Shown here: positions 36,801 to 45,407 of the stretch, one piece after another
How the letters are laid out: each line of letters starts with the position of its first letter
Numbering within the stretch: the first letter of the stretch is position 1
DNA from: Hydrogenibacillus sp.
GTDB taxonomy: Bacteria; Bacillota; Bacilli; Thermicanales; DSM-22653
Direction of reading: 5' to 3'
DNA: 64,000 nt
Assembly: GCA_014896255.1 (NCBI GenBank)
Contig: JADBKT010000015.1
Location: 1-64,000, forward strand
Translations under genes and position numbers: made by a program
Notes under the pieces: generated by a model
Told to the model about the DNA's origin: nothing
The model's database searches: none
The model's input: the letters and a program-made list of their open reading frames with translations, nothing else

Positions 36801-37613
36801 ATGCCGCTTATGACCACCGCCGACCTCTTAGGGAAAAAAGCGAACGGCGAAAAAATCGTCATGGTCACCGCTTACGACGCGCCGTCGGCCCGCCGTGCCG
36901 AAGCGGCCGGGGTTGATCTGATCCTCGTCGGCGATTCGCTCGGGATGGTCGTTCTCGGCTTTGAGTCGACAGTCTATGTGACTTTGGAGATGATGCTCCA
37001 CCATACGCAGGCCGTGCGCCGCGGCGCCAAGGAGACGATGATCGTCGCCGACCTGCCGTTCTTATGGGCGCATGAGGCGCCGGAAGCGGTGCTTCGGGCC
37101 GCCGGGCGGCTCATTCAAGAGGGAGGCGCGCACGCCGTCAAGCTGGAAGGAGGCGTGGACGTCGCCCCGGTCGTCCGCCGCTTGACCCGCGCGGGCATTC
37201 CGGTGATGGGACATCTCGGCCTCTTGCCGCAGTCGGTGCTTCAGCTCGGGGGTTACCGCGTGCAAGGCAAAAAGGCGGAAGATGCCGACCGCCTGTTGGC
37301 ATCGGCGCAGGCGCTGGTCGAAGCGGGGGTGTTTGCCGTCGTCTTGGAAGCGATTCCGGAAGCGCTCGGCCAAAAAATCACGGAGACCGTGCCGGTGCCG
37401 ACGATCGGCATCGGCGCCGGGCGCTTCGTCGACGGGCAAGTGCTCGTCTATCACGATCTTCTCGGCTACGGCGCCTTGCACCGCCCGCGCTTCGTCAAGC
37501 GCTATGCGGATGTCGACGCACAGATCGACGCGGCGCTTCGGGCCTACGCGGACGACGTTCGAAGCGGGCGTTTTCCGGAAGCCGAACACGTCTATGGGCC
37601 TGTGCGCGACTGA
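36801..37613 (+). CDS. panB: 3-methyl-2-oxobutanoate hydroxymethyltransferase
   Basis: ILVGDSLGMVVLGFESTVYVTLEMMLHHTQAVRRG...VMGHLGLLPQSV. Confidence 0.97.
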   Translation: MPLMTTADLLGKKANGEKIVMVTAYDAPSARRAEAAGVDLILVGDSLGMVVLGFESTVYVTLEMMLHHTQAVRRGAKETMIVADLPFLWAHEAPEAVLRAAGRLIQEGGAHAVKLEGGVDVAPVVRRLTRAGIPVMGHLGLLPQSVLQLGGYRVQGKKAEDADRLLASAQALVEAGVFAVVLEAIPEALGQKITETVPVPTIGIGAGRFVDGQVLVYHDLLGYGALHRPRFVKRYADVDAQIDAALRAYADDVRSGRFPEAEHVYGPVRD

Positions 37614-37631
37614 AAAGGAGCGAGTTCCGCG

Positions 37632-38516
37632 ATGCGGCTGGTCGAAACGAAGGAAGCGCTGCGGGCGGCGCTTCGGGAGGCGTGGCGCGACGGGCGCACG
37701 ATCGGTTTCGTGCCGACAATGGGGTATTTGCACGACGGACACTTGACGCTTGTCGACGCCGCGCGACGGGAGAACGATCTCGTTGTCGTGAGCATCTTCG
37801 TCAATCCCTTGCAATTCGGCCCTAAGGAAGATTTCGAGCGCTATCCGCGAGACGTCGATCGCGACTTGCGTTTGCTGGCGGATCATCACGTGGATGTCGT
37901 CTATCACCCGTCGGTGGCCGACATGTATCCGAGCGCTCCGCGCGTCATGCTCCGCTCCGGAGCGATGGCGGAGGTCCTCTGCGGGCGGAGCCGCCCCGGC
38001 CATTTCGACGGCGTGCTCACCGTCGTGGCCAAACTGTTTCATCGCGTGCGACCGACGCGGGCCTATTTCGGGCAAAAAGACGCGCAACAGCTGGCGCTCA
38101 TTCAGCAGATGGTCCGCGATCTCGATTTTGCTGTGGAGATCGTCCCTGTGCCGACGGTGCGCGAAGCGGACGGGTTGGCCATGAGTTCGCGCAACGTCTA
38201 CCTCTCTCCGGAAGAGCGCGCCGAGGCGCCGGTCTTGTTTGCGGCGCTTTCCTGGGCGGAGGCGGAAGTCGCCGCCGGAGAGCGGCGCGTCGGCGCGCTT
38301 GTCGACGGTGTGCGTTCGCGCATCGCCGCCAAACCGTCGGCGCGCATCGATTACGTCGAACTCGTCCGCTATCCGTCGCTTGAACCGTATGCTCGGGAAG
38401 CGATGCTTCAGCCGGGCGATACGGCGCTTCTGGCGGCGGCGGTCTACTTTGGGCGGGCGCGGTTGATCGACAACGTGCTTTTGACGGTCGAGGCGTCCGG
38501 CCGCGCTGTCGGATGA
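37632..38516 (+). CDS. panC: pantothenate synthetase (pantoate-beta-alanine ligase)
   Basis: IGFVPTMGYLHDGHLTLVDAARRENDLVVVSIFVNPLQFGPKEDFERYPRD. Confidence 0.97.
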   Translation: MRLVETKEALRAALREAWRDGRTIGFVPTMGYLHDGHLTLVDAARRENDLVVVSIFVNPLQFGPKEDFERYPRDVDRDLRLLADHHVDVVYHPSVADMYPSAPRVMLRSGAMAEVLCGRSRPGHFDGVLTVVAKLFHRVRPTRAYFGQKDAQQLALIQQMVRDLDFAVEIVPVPTVREADGLAMSSRNVYLSPEERAEAPVLFAALSWAEAEVAAGERRVGALVDGVRSRIAAKPSARIDYVELVRYPSLEPYAREAMLQPGDTALLAAAVYFGRARLIDNVLLTVEASGRAVG

Positions 38517-38558
38517 CGGTCGAGCCGTCGGGCCGCATAGAAAGCGAGGCGTGTGCAG

Positions 38559-38948
38559 ATGTTCCTGACCCTCATGAAAGGCAAAATTCATCGCGCCACG
38601 GTGACGCAAGCCCACCTGAACTACGTCGGCAGCATCACCGTGGATGAGACGCTCATGCAACTTGCCGGCATCCTGCCCAACGAGCAGGTTCAGGTGGTGA
38701 ACGTCAACACCGGCGCGCGCCTGATCACTTATGCCATCCCCGGCCCGGCCGGAAGCGGGGTGATCGGCTTAAACGGCGCCGCGGCGCGCCTCGTCCAGGT
38801 CGGTGATGTGGTCATCATCATCGCTTATGCGCTCCTCACACCGGAGGAGGCCAAGATGTTCCGCCCGCGCGTCGTCTTCGTCGATGCGCACAACCGGCCG
38901 ACGGCGACGACTTTGGGGGAGGCGGCCGAGATGCGCGACAACGCGTAA
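38559..38948 (+). CDS. panD: aspartate 1-decarboxylase
   Basis: [62 protein letters not shown]. Confidence 0.97.
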   Translation: MFLTLMKGKIHRATVTQAHLNYVGSITVDETLMQLAGILPNEQVQVVNVNTGARLITYAIPGPAGSGVIGLNGAAARLVQVGDVVIIIAYALLTPEEAKMFRPRVVFVDAHNRPTATTLGEAAEMRDNA

Positions 38949-39310
38949 ACGATCATCGCGCCGATCATGGCGGTCAACCTCGTCATGCGCTTCTACGACG
39001 TTGAGAGCGGCCGGATTTTGCTCGACGGCATCGACATCCGTGCGTTGCCCCGCACCGTCCTGCGGCGCCAGTTCGCCATGGTGCTGCAGGACACGTGGCT
39101 GTTCCACGGCACGATTCGCGACAACATCGCTTACGCCAAACCCGAGGCCACGGATGAGGAGATCATCCGCGCGGCGCAGGCGGCGCACATCGACCGCTTC
39201 ATCCGTACGCTTCCGGACGGATATGACACGCTCCTCCGTTGCTTGCGCAGGGCGGGTTTTACGCGGAGCTGTATCGCAGCCAGTTTCAAAGTCCAATGAT
39301 GGGAGCGTGA
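38949..39310 (+). pseudogene. ABC exporter ATP-binding domain remnant (Walker A and signature-to-Walker B regions missing, frameshifted 3' end)
   Basis: [87 protein letters not shown] then in another frame [20 protein letters not shown]. Confidence 0.85.
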
Positions 39311-39322
39311 CAAAAAGTTCAC

Positions 39323-39351
39323 TTTACAACACAGCATTTGGAAGATACAAT
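39323..39351 (+). promoter_or_regulatory. candidate rex promoter
   Basis: TTTACA-N17-TACAAT. Confidence 0.6.
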
Positions 39352-39390
39352 TGTCATAGAACAGTCCGCTGAGGAGAGGGGAGGGAAACC

Positions 39391-40041
39391 GTGGCCAAAG
39401 AGCGCGAGCAGACGATTTCCGATGCGGTCATCAAGCGCCTGCCGATTTATTTGCGCTATTTGACCTATCTCGATCGGATGGGGGTACGCACGGTTTCCTC
39501 CCATCAAATGGGCAAAGAGCTCGGGCAAAACCCGGCGCAAATCCGTAAGGATCTGGCCTACTTCGGCGAGTTCGGCCGCAAGGGCATCGGTTACGAAGTA
39601 CGCTATTTGATCAAGAAGATCCGCCAGATCCTGCACCTCGATCAGCTCATTCCGGTGGCGCTCGTCGGCGCCGGACACCTCGGCACGGCGCTCGCCCGCT
39701 ACAACGCCTTTCAGCAGGACAACATGCGCATCGTCGCCATCTTCGATCATTCGCCGCTCAAAGCCGGCCGCGAGGTGGACGGCATCCGCATTCAGCCGAT
39801 GGAAGAGCTCAAACAGACGGTCAAAGACAAAGACATCCGCGTCGGCATCATCACCGTCCCCGACTACGCGGCGCAGGAAGTGGCGGACCAGCTCGTCGAC
39901 GCCGGGATCGAGGCGATCATGAATTTTGCGCCGACGATTATCCATGTGCCGCCGAACGTCCGCGTTCACCACGCCGATCTGACGACGGAGCTGCACAGCC
40001 TGGCGTATTATTTGCGGCACCCCGAGTACATCGTCATGTAA
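39391..40041 (+). CDS. rex: redox-sensing transcriptional repressor Rex
   Basis: ISDAVIKRLPIYLRYLTYLDRMGVRTVSSHQMGKELGQNPAQIRKDLAYFGEFGRKGIGYEV...ALVGAGHLGTALA. Confidence 0.97.
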   Translation: MAKEREQTISDAVIKRLPIYLRYLTYLDRMGVRTVSSHQMGKELGQNPAQIRKDLAYFGEFGRKGIGYEVRYLIKKIRQILHLDQLIPVALVGAGHLGTALARYNAFQQDNMRIVAIFDHSPLKAGREVDGIRIQPMEELKQTVKDKDIRVGIITVPDYAAQEVADQLVDAGIEAIMNFAPTIIHVPPNVRVHHADLTTELHSLAYYLRHPEYIVM

Positions 40042-40062
40042 GCGACGTGCACCGGGATGATT

Positions 40063-40087
40063 CCCCGCCGTTTCGGCGGGTTTTTTT
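40063..40087 (+). terminator. intrinsic terminator after rex
   Basis: CCCCGCCG-TTT-CGGCGGG-TTTTTTT. Confidence 0.9.
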
Positions 40088-40229
40088 ACTGTCCTTCGCT
40101 TGGACGGCGGGAGGTCCACGGCGCTTGGCATCTTTGCCGTCGAACGCGCTGTGTCGAACTTGCGCGATCTTGACCGTACCGGGAAAAGTTTGTTTAAATG
40201 GGGATACGACGGAAACGGGGGCTTGCGTT

Positions 40230-41528
40230 TTGAAGCTCATCCTGGAAGATGCCGATCTTTGGCTCGGCACGCGCATCGCGCGCGGGTACGTGATCATCGA
40301 GGATGGCCGCATCGCCGCCGTCGGCGAAGGCAAACCGTCCGCAGACGTGACGGCGGCCGAGGCGCCGTATGAGCGGCGCGCCCTCGGCGGTCGCCTCGTG
40401 CTCCCCGGTCTCATCAACACGCACAACCACACGCCGATGAGCTTGCTTCGCGGGCTCGGGGAGGGGCTCGTCCTCAAGCGCTGGCTGGAAGAGGTGATGT
40501 GGCCCAAAGAGGCGGCATACACCGATGAAGACGCGTACTGGGGGACGCTGCTTGCGCAGCTGGAGATGATCGAGACGGGCACGACGGCGTTTGCCGAGAT
40601 GTACGACCGGATCGACATCATCGCCGAAGCGGTGGGCCAAAGCGGCCTGCGCGCGGTGCTCGCGCGCGGCATGATCGGCCTCGGCGACGAGCGGACGCGC
40701 GCGGCGAAGCTCGCCGAGGCCGTCCGTGTGGCCAAGCGCTGGCACGGCGCGTTCGACGGGCGGGTGACGACGATGATCGCGCCGCACAGCGCCTACACGT
40801 GCCCGGAGCCGTTTTTGCGCGACGTCGCCGCGGCGGCACGGGAGGTGGGGCGGCCGATCCACACGCACCTCGCCGAGACGGAAGCGGAGGAAGCGGCGGT
40901 ACAAGCGTCAGCGGGGATGCGCTCCACGGCGCTCTTGGAAAAGGTCGGCCTGTTCGACGGTCCGGCGCTCGTCGCCCACGCCGTCCATCTCACCGATGCG
41001 GAGATCGCCCTGCTCGCCGCGCGCAACGTGCGCATCTCACACAACCCGGTGTCCAACTTAAAGCTCGGAAGCGGCATCGCTCCGCTCACGAAGCTGCTCG
41101 CAGCGGGACTCGTCGTCGGCCTCGGGACGGACGGCCCGGCGAGCAACAACAACCTCGATTTGTTCGAGGAGATACGCTTCGCCGCGCTCCTTGCCAAGGG
41201 CATGACGCGGGACGCCTCCCACATCCCGCCTGCGGTCGCGCTCAAAATGGCGACGGAAGACGGCGCGCGGGCGCTGTTTCTGGAAGACGTCGGACGGCTT
41301 ACGGCGGGGATGCGCGCGGATCTCATCGTCGTCGAAACGTCCGGCACGCCGTTCGTCCCGCGGCATGACGTGTTGGCGCACGTCGTCTACAACGGCCGCG
41401 GTACGGACGTCTTTGCGACGATGGTCGACGGCCGTTGGCTGATGTGGAATCGGACCGTGCTGACTTTAGATGCGGAACGCATTCGGTATGAAGCCGAGCG
41501 ACGGGCGGCGCGGTTTCGGGCAGGATGA
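40230..41528 (+). CDS. amidohydrolase family protein (5'-methylthioadenosine/S-adenosylhomocysteine deaminase-like)
   Basis: LILEDADLWLG...LPGLINTHNHTPMSLLRGLGEGLVLKRWLEEVMWPKE...GLGTDGPASNNNLDLFEEIRFAALLAKG; start uncertain (ORF open from 40047). Confidence 0.88.
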   Translation: MKLILEDADLWLGTRIARGYVIIEDGRIAAVGEGKPSADVTAAEAPYERRALGGRLVLPGLINTHNHTPMSLLRGLGEGLVLKRWLEEVMWPKEAAYTDEDAYWGTLLAQLEMIETGTTAFAEMYDRIDIIAEAVGQSGLRAVLARGMIGLGDERTRAAKLAEAVRVAKRWHGAFDGRVTTMIAPHSAYTCPEPFLRDVAAAAREVGRPIHTHLAETEAEEAAVQASAGMRSTALLEKVGLFDGPALVAHAVHLTDAEIALLAARNVRISHNPVSNLKLGSGIAPLTKLLAAGLVVGLGTDGPASNNNLDLFEEIRFAALLAKGMTRDASHIPPAVALKMATEDGARALFLEDVGRLTAGMRADLIVVETSGTPFVPRHDVLAHVVYNGRGTDVFATMVDGRWLMWNRTVLTLDAERIRYEAERRAARFRAG

Positions 41529-42028
41529 GGGCGATGCGTGAGCGGACCGCGCGCCGAAGTTTGATCACTTGGACGCTTTCTGTGGCGCTCTTCGCGACGG
41601 CCTTCGGCTTGTTGTTCATGTTGCTCAAGGCCGCCGAAGCAAAGGACGCCCGCACGGCGGCGTGGTTGTCCGCCGTTCGTCCGGCGCTGCCGGCCGGAGC
41701 GCACGTCAAGGACGTCTCCTGGTATCGGGGCAGCCTGTCGCTGCTCGCCGTCGCGCTCGATCGCCCGGAGCCCGAAATCATCTGGGCAGATGCTTCGGGT
41801 CGGATCGTCGGACGTTTTCAGGGCCCGGCGGCATCGGAAGACGAGATCGCCCAAAAAGCCGCGGCCGACGTCCCCGGCGCGCGCGTCGTCCGCATCACGC
41901 CGGGGTGGGAAGCGGATCAAGCGATGTACGAAGTCGTGCTTCGCCTGCCGCACGGCGGCGTCGGTTACCGCTATTACGGCATGGCGGACGGCGAACTCCG
42001 GTTGAGCGTGATCTTTCCGCCGCGATAA
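41525..42028 (+). CDS. DUF5590 / TseB (YpmB)-like cell-wall protein
   Basis: Single TM N-terminus, two PepSY-like repeats, position immediately upstream of aspB as in Bacillus. Confidence 0.75.
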   Translation: MRAMRERTARRSLITWTLSVALFATAFGLLFMLLKAAEAKDARTAAWLSAVRPALPAGAHVKDVSWYRGSLSLLAVALDRPEPEIIWADASGRIVGRFQGPAASEDEIAQKAAADVPGARVVRITPGWEADQAMYEVVLRLPHGGVGYRYYGMADGELRLSVIFPPR

Positions 42029-42094
42029 TCCGATACATGTATCCGATCGATCGAACTTGCGATCCGTCGAACTTGCTGAGAAAGGGGTCCGCCC

Positions 42095-43291
42095 GTGAAA
42101 GACGAACGGTATTCGGAACGCATGCGCCTCATCGCCCCCTCTCCGACGCTGGCCATCACCGCCAAAGCAAAAGCGCTCAAGGCGGCCGGCCGCGAAGTGT
42201 TCGCCTTCGGCGCCGGGGAGCCTGATTTCAATACGCCGGAAGCGATCATCGAAGCCGCTTGCGCGGCGATGCGCGAGGGCAAGACCAAATACACGCCTTC
42301 CGGCGGCATTCCGGAGTTGCGCCGGGCGGTGGCGGAGAAGCTCGGGCGCGACTACGGCCTTTCGTATGAAGGGCAACACGTGCATATCGCGAGCGGCGCC
42401 AAGCAGGCGTTGTACAACGTTTTCCAAGCGATCCTCGATCCCGGCGACGAAGTGATCATCCCCATCCCGTATTGGGTGAGCTATCCGGAACAAGTGAAAC
42501 TCGCCGGCGGCGTTCCGGTGTTCGTGCCTACCCGCCGGGAGGACGGTTATAAATTGCGCCCGGAAGCCCTGGAAAAGGCGATCACGCCGCGGACGAAAGC
42601 GTTCGTTCTGAATTCTCCTTCCAATCCCTCGGGGACGCTGTATACCGAGGCGGAGCTGACCGGCCTCTACGCGGTGCTCTCCGGGCAGAGCATCTGGATC
42701 ATCTCCGACGAGATCTATGGCCGGCTCGTGTATGACGGCGAGCACAGGAGCATCGCCGCCATCGATCCTGAGGCGCCGGCACGGACGGTGATCATCGACG
42801 GCGTGTCGAAGACCTATTCGATGACCGGCTGGCGCATCGGCTGGGCCGTCTCCCGAGACGTACGCCTCATCGAGATGATGGACGACCTCGCCAGCCAAAG
42901 CACGTCCAACCCGACGACGTTCGCTCAATACGGGGCGCTTAAGGCCGTCACCATGGACCAGTCGTCGGTGCAGACGATGGTCGACGCCTTCCGCCGAAGA
43001 AGGGATCTCATCGTCTCGCTTTTGGCGGACATCCCCGGTTTTCGCCTGTTCACGCCGCCGGCGGCGTTTTACGTCTGGGTCGATGTTCAGGCGGCCTTGG
43101 AGCGGCTCGGCTTCGACGACGCCGATCGGTTTGCCGAGGCGCTTCTTCAGGCCACCGGCGTCGTCGTCGTTCCAGGGAGCGGTTTCGGGGACCCGTCGCA
43201 CATCCGCCTCTCCTTCGCCGTCGATGAGGCGGTGATCGAAGAAGGCGTCCGACGCATGGCCGAATTCGTTCGCGCGCGTTGGGGGCAATGA
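42095..43291 (+). CDS. aspB: pyridoxal phosphate-dependent (aspartate) aminotransferase
   Basis: VFAFGAGEPDFNTPEAIIEAA...SKTYSMTGWRIGWAV. Confidence 0.94.
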   Translation: MKDERYSERMRLIAPSPTLAITAKAKALKAAGREVFAFGAGEPDFNTPEAIIEAACAAMREGKTKYTPSGGIPELRRAVAEKLGRDYGLSYEGQHVHIASGAKQALYNVFQAILDPGDEVIIPIPYWVSYPEQVKLAGGVPVFVPTRREDGYKLRPEALEKAITPRTKAFVLNSPSNPSGTLYTEAELTGLYAVLSGQSIWIISDEIYGRLVYDGEHRSIAAIDPEAPARTVIIDGVSKTYSMTGWRIGWAVSRDVRLIEMMDDLASQSTSNPTTFAQYGALKAVTMDQSSVQTMVDAFRRRRDLIVSLLADIPGFRLFTPPAAFYVWVDVQAALERLGFDDADRFAEALLQATGVVVVPGSGFGDPSHIRLSFAVDEAVIEEGVRRMAEFVRARWGQ

Positions 43292-43295
43292 AGGT

Positions 43296-44042
43296 ATGTG
43301 GCCGTCGCTGTCCCGGCTGTTTGAACGCGGCATCCTTACGCTACCGACGGCGTTTTTGGCGCGGTACAAGGCGCTCGGGCTTTCGGACGACGATTTCGTC
43401 CTGCTCCTTCATCTCGTCGCCCTCGTCCGCGAGGGGATCGATTTTCCGACACCGAAGATACTTGCCGAACGCATGAAGCTCGGCGAAACGGCGATCGGCG
43501 AAAGGCTGAAATTTCTTCTCGATTCCGGCTGGATTCGCATCGACGTGCATTTCGACGGCGAAGGGCGGGTGACCGAAGCGTTCGACGTCACGCCTTTTTT
43601 TGAGCGCATGACCCAAGACATGCTGCATCATTCGCCGGACTTCAAAGGCCGGTCCCCAGCGCAAAAGACGACCGCGGACAGCGCCGTGTTGGAACTCGCC
43701 GCGCGGTTGGAGACGGCCTTCGGGCGACCGCTTTCTCCGCTCGATCTGGAGATCGTCAGCCATTGGATCAAAAATGATCGTCTGAGTACGCCGTTGATCG
43801 AGGCGGCGATCGAAGAGGCGCTCGTGGTCGGGAAAAATTCGGTGCGCTATGTCGACCGCATTTTGTTCCACTGGGTGCAACAGGGCATTGCCACGCCGGA
43901 AGCGGCCAAACAATACACCCTGCGTTTTCGCGAAAAGCAATTTGCGGCGCTCGACGCGAAGCAACCCCCGGAACCGGCGCCGCGTTACCCGCAGTTCAAT
44001 TGGCTGGCCTATGCCGACGATTCAGGCGAGGGCAGCGGATGA
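43296..44042 (+). CDS. dnaD: DnaD domain replication/primosome protein
   Basis: FERGILTLPTAFLARYKALGLSDDDFVLLLHLVALVREGIDFPTPKILAERM...AFGRPLSPLDLEIVSHWI; next to aspB. Confidence 0.9.
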   Translation: MWPSLSRLFERGILTLPTAFLARYKALGLSDDDFVLLLHLVALVREGIDFPTPKILAERMKLGETAIGERLKFLLDSGWIRIDVHFDGEGRVTEAFDVTPFFERMTQDMLHHSPDFKGRSPAQKTTADSAVLELAARLETAFGRPLSPLDLEIVSHWIKNDRLSTPLIEAAIEEALVVGKNSVRYVDRILFHWVQQGIATPEAAKQYTLRFREKQFAALDAKQPPEPAPRYPQFNWLAYADDSGEGSG

Positions 44043-44115
44043 TTTTACGCCGGTTTTTTTGTATAATAGGAGTGAACCGGCAGCGGCCGGACATTATGGG
44101 AATTGGGGCGATATC

Positions 44116-44778
44116 ATGGGAAGGCGGATTGCCACCGAGTTTGAGACCATCCGTCTTACGCTCGGAGGCGCGGAAGTGGAGTCCCTTTTGAAACGGCTCC
44201 GCGAAGCCAACATCCCACTGTATGAACACGTCCTCAAAAACGGTGATGTGGAGGTCGGGTACAGCGCACTCCATAATGCCTTTTATCTCCGATTGATTCA
44301 GGAACGGTACGCCGCGGACGAAGGCGGGGAGCGGTACGGCTCCGGCGAAGACGGCCGCGAGCCGCACGCGAGCGTTCAGGCGACGACGCGCTTCCGGGCC
44401 GTCGGGGCGGGACAGTTTACCGATCCCGAGGTGGCCGAGGTGATCCGCAGGATCATCGCCGAGTTCCGCGGCGAAGCGCTGATGAAGCGCGTGTATCGCG
44501 GCTTTTCGGTCTTGTATACGTATGTCGAAGGACGCGTCGTGCGCATCGTCGAGCGGACGTCGTATGGTGAACGCGTCATCTACGAGCGGGCGGAAAGCGG
44601 GCGCGTGACGTTCGATCCGTCGTCCGAAGATCTTTCGCTGGCCGCGGAAGTCGCCCTGCTCAAGGCGGAGATCGATCGGCTGCTCGACGTGCGGAACGCC
44701 GCCAATCCTTCAGACATTCCGGCCGTCGACGCGGCGCTTAAGGCGCTCGCCCGGCGTCTGATGGCGCTGGAAGGATAG
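44116..44778 (+). CDS. conserved hypothetical protein
   Basis: MGRRIATEFETIRLTLGGAEVESLLKRLREANIPLYEHVLKNGDVEVGYS...; 221 aa from ATG 44116. Confidence 0.75.
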   Translation: MGRRIATEFETIRLTLGGAEVESLLKRLREANIPLYEHVLKNGDVEVGYSALHNAFYLRLIQERYAADEGGERYGSGEDGREPHASVQATTRFRAVGAGQFTDPEVAEVIRRIIAEFRGEALMKRVYRGFSVLYTYVEGRVVRIVERTSYGERVIYERAESGRVTFDPSSEDLSLAAEVALLKAEIDRLLDVRNAANPSDIPAVDAALKALARRLMALEG

Positions 44779-44956
44779 GTCGGGCGATCTGATCCCAATA
44801 GGGATCGGCGGATGCGAGGGGGGCATAAAGCCTCCTGTTTTTTATGAGAAAAATCGATGTCGAACCTTCGTGACTCCGATTCTCTTGGGTTTGCGGTAAA
44901 ACGGCATCGCCTCAAGCAAAAATGTGCACATTGTAAATATCTGACGGAAAAAAATC

Positions 44957-44985
44957 TTGTCGCGTAGATTTGACTTTGCTATAAT
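44957..44985 (+). promoter_or_regulatory. candidate promoter of the opp operon
   Basis: TTGTCG-N17-TATAAT; flanked by CGCGTAG/CTACGCG inverted repeat. Confidence 0.55.
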
Positions 44986-45407
44986 GGAGACACTACGCGT
45001 GTTGCATGCACCCCGGACCTCGAAAAACCATGTCGTGGGTACGGATGGACCGTCGATCGTTCTTCGCGCGCGGCGGCGGGTGCATGGCGATGAGGAGGGA
45101 TGCCGGAGCATCAGAGGAGCACAGGCGGATAACGTCGGGCCTCCAGCGGGCTCGCGGCCGGGCGCTTACACCGGCGTCGCTCGGGCGGCCGGAGAGGACG
45201 CGGATCGAGGCGCCTGCGCCGACGGACGATGTTCATCGTTTTTGGCGTGTCGCAAAGAGGGGTCAGGTCGCCATCGTCGTCCAAGAAGCGACATCGGGGA
45301 CTTAACCGATGGGGTCGGGGTTGTGCCGACGTCGAATCATTGGAAATTCAAGGGTAAATGAGACAATCCGCGATGACAGAATAGCACAACAAAAAGGGGG
45401 CACATGA

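Noticed and set aside
44957-45361. 134-aa ORF in the oppA leader
   Set aside because: No SD, begins within the promoter, composition is noise-like; overlapping alternative frame 45006..45305 is equally open.
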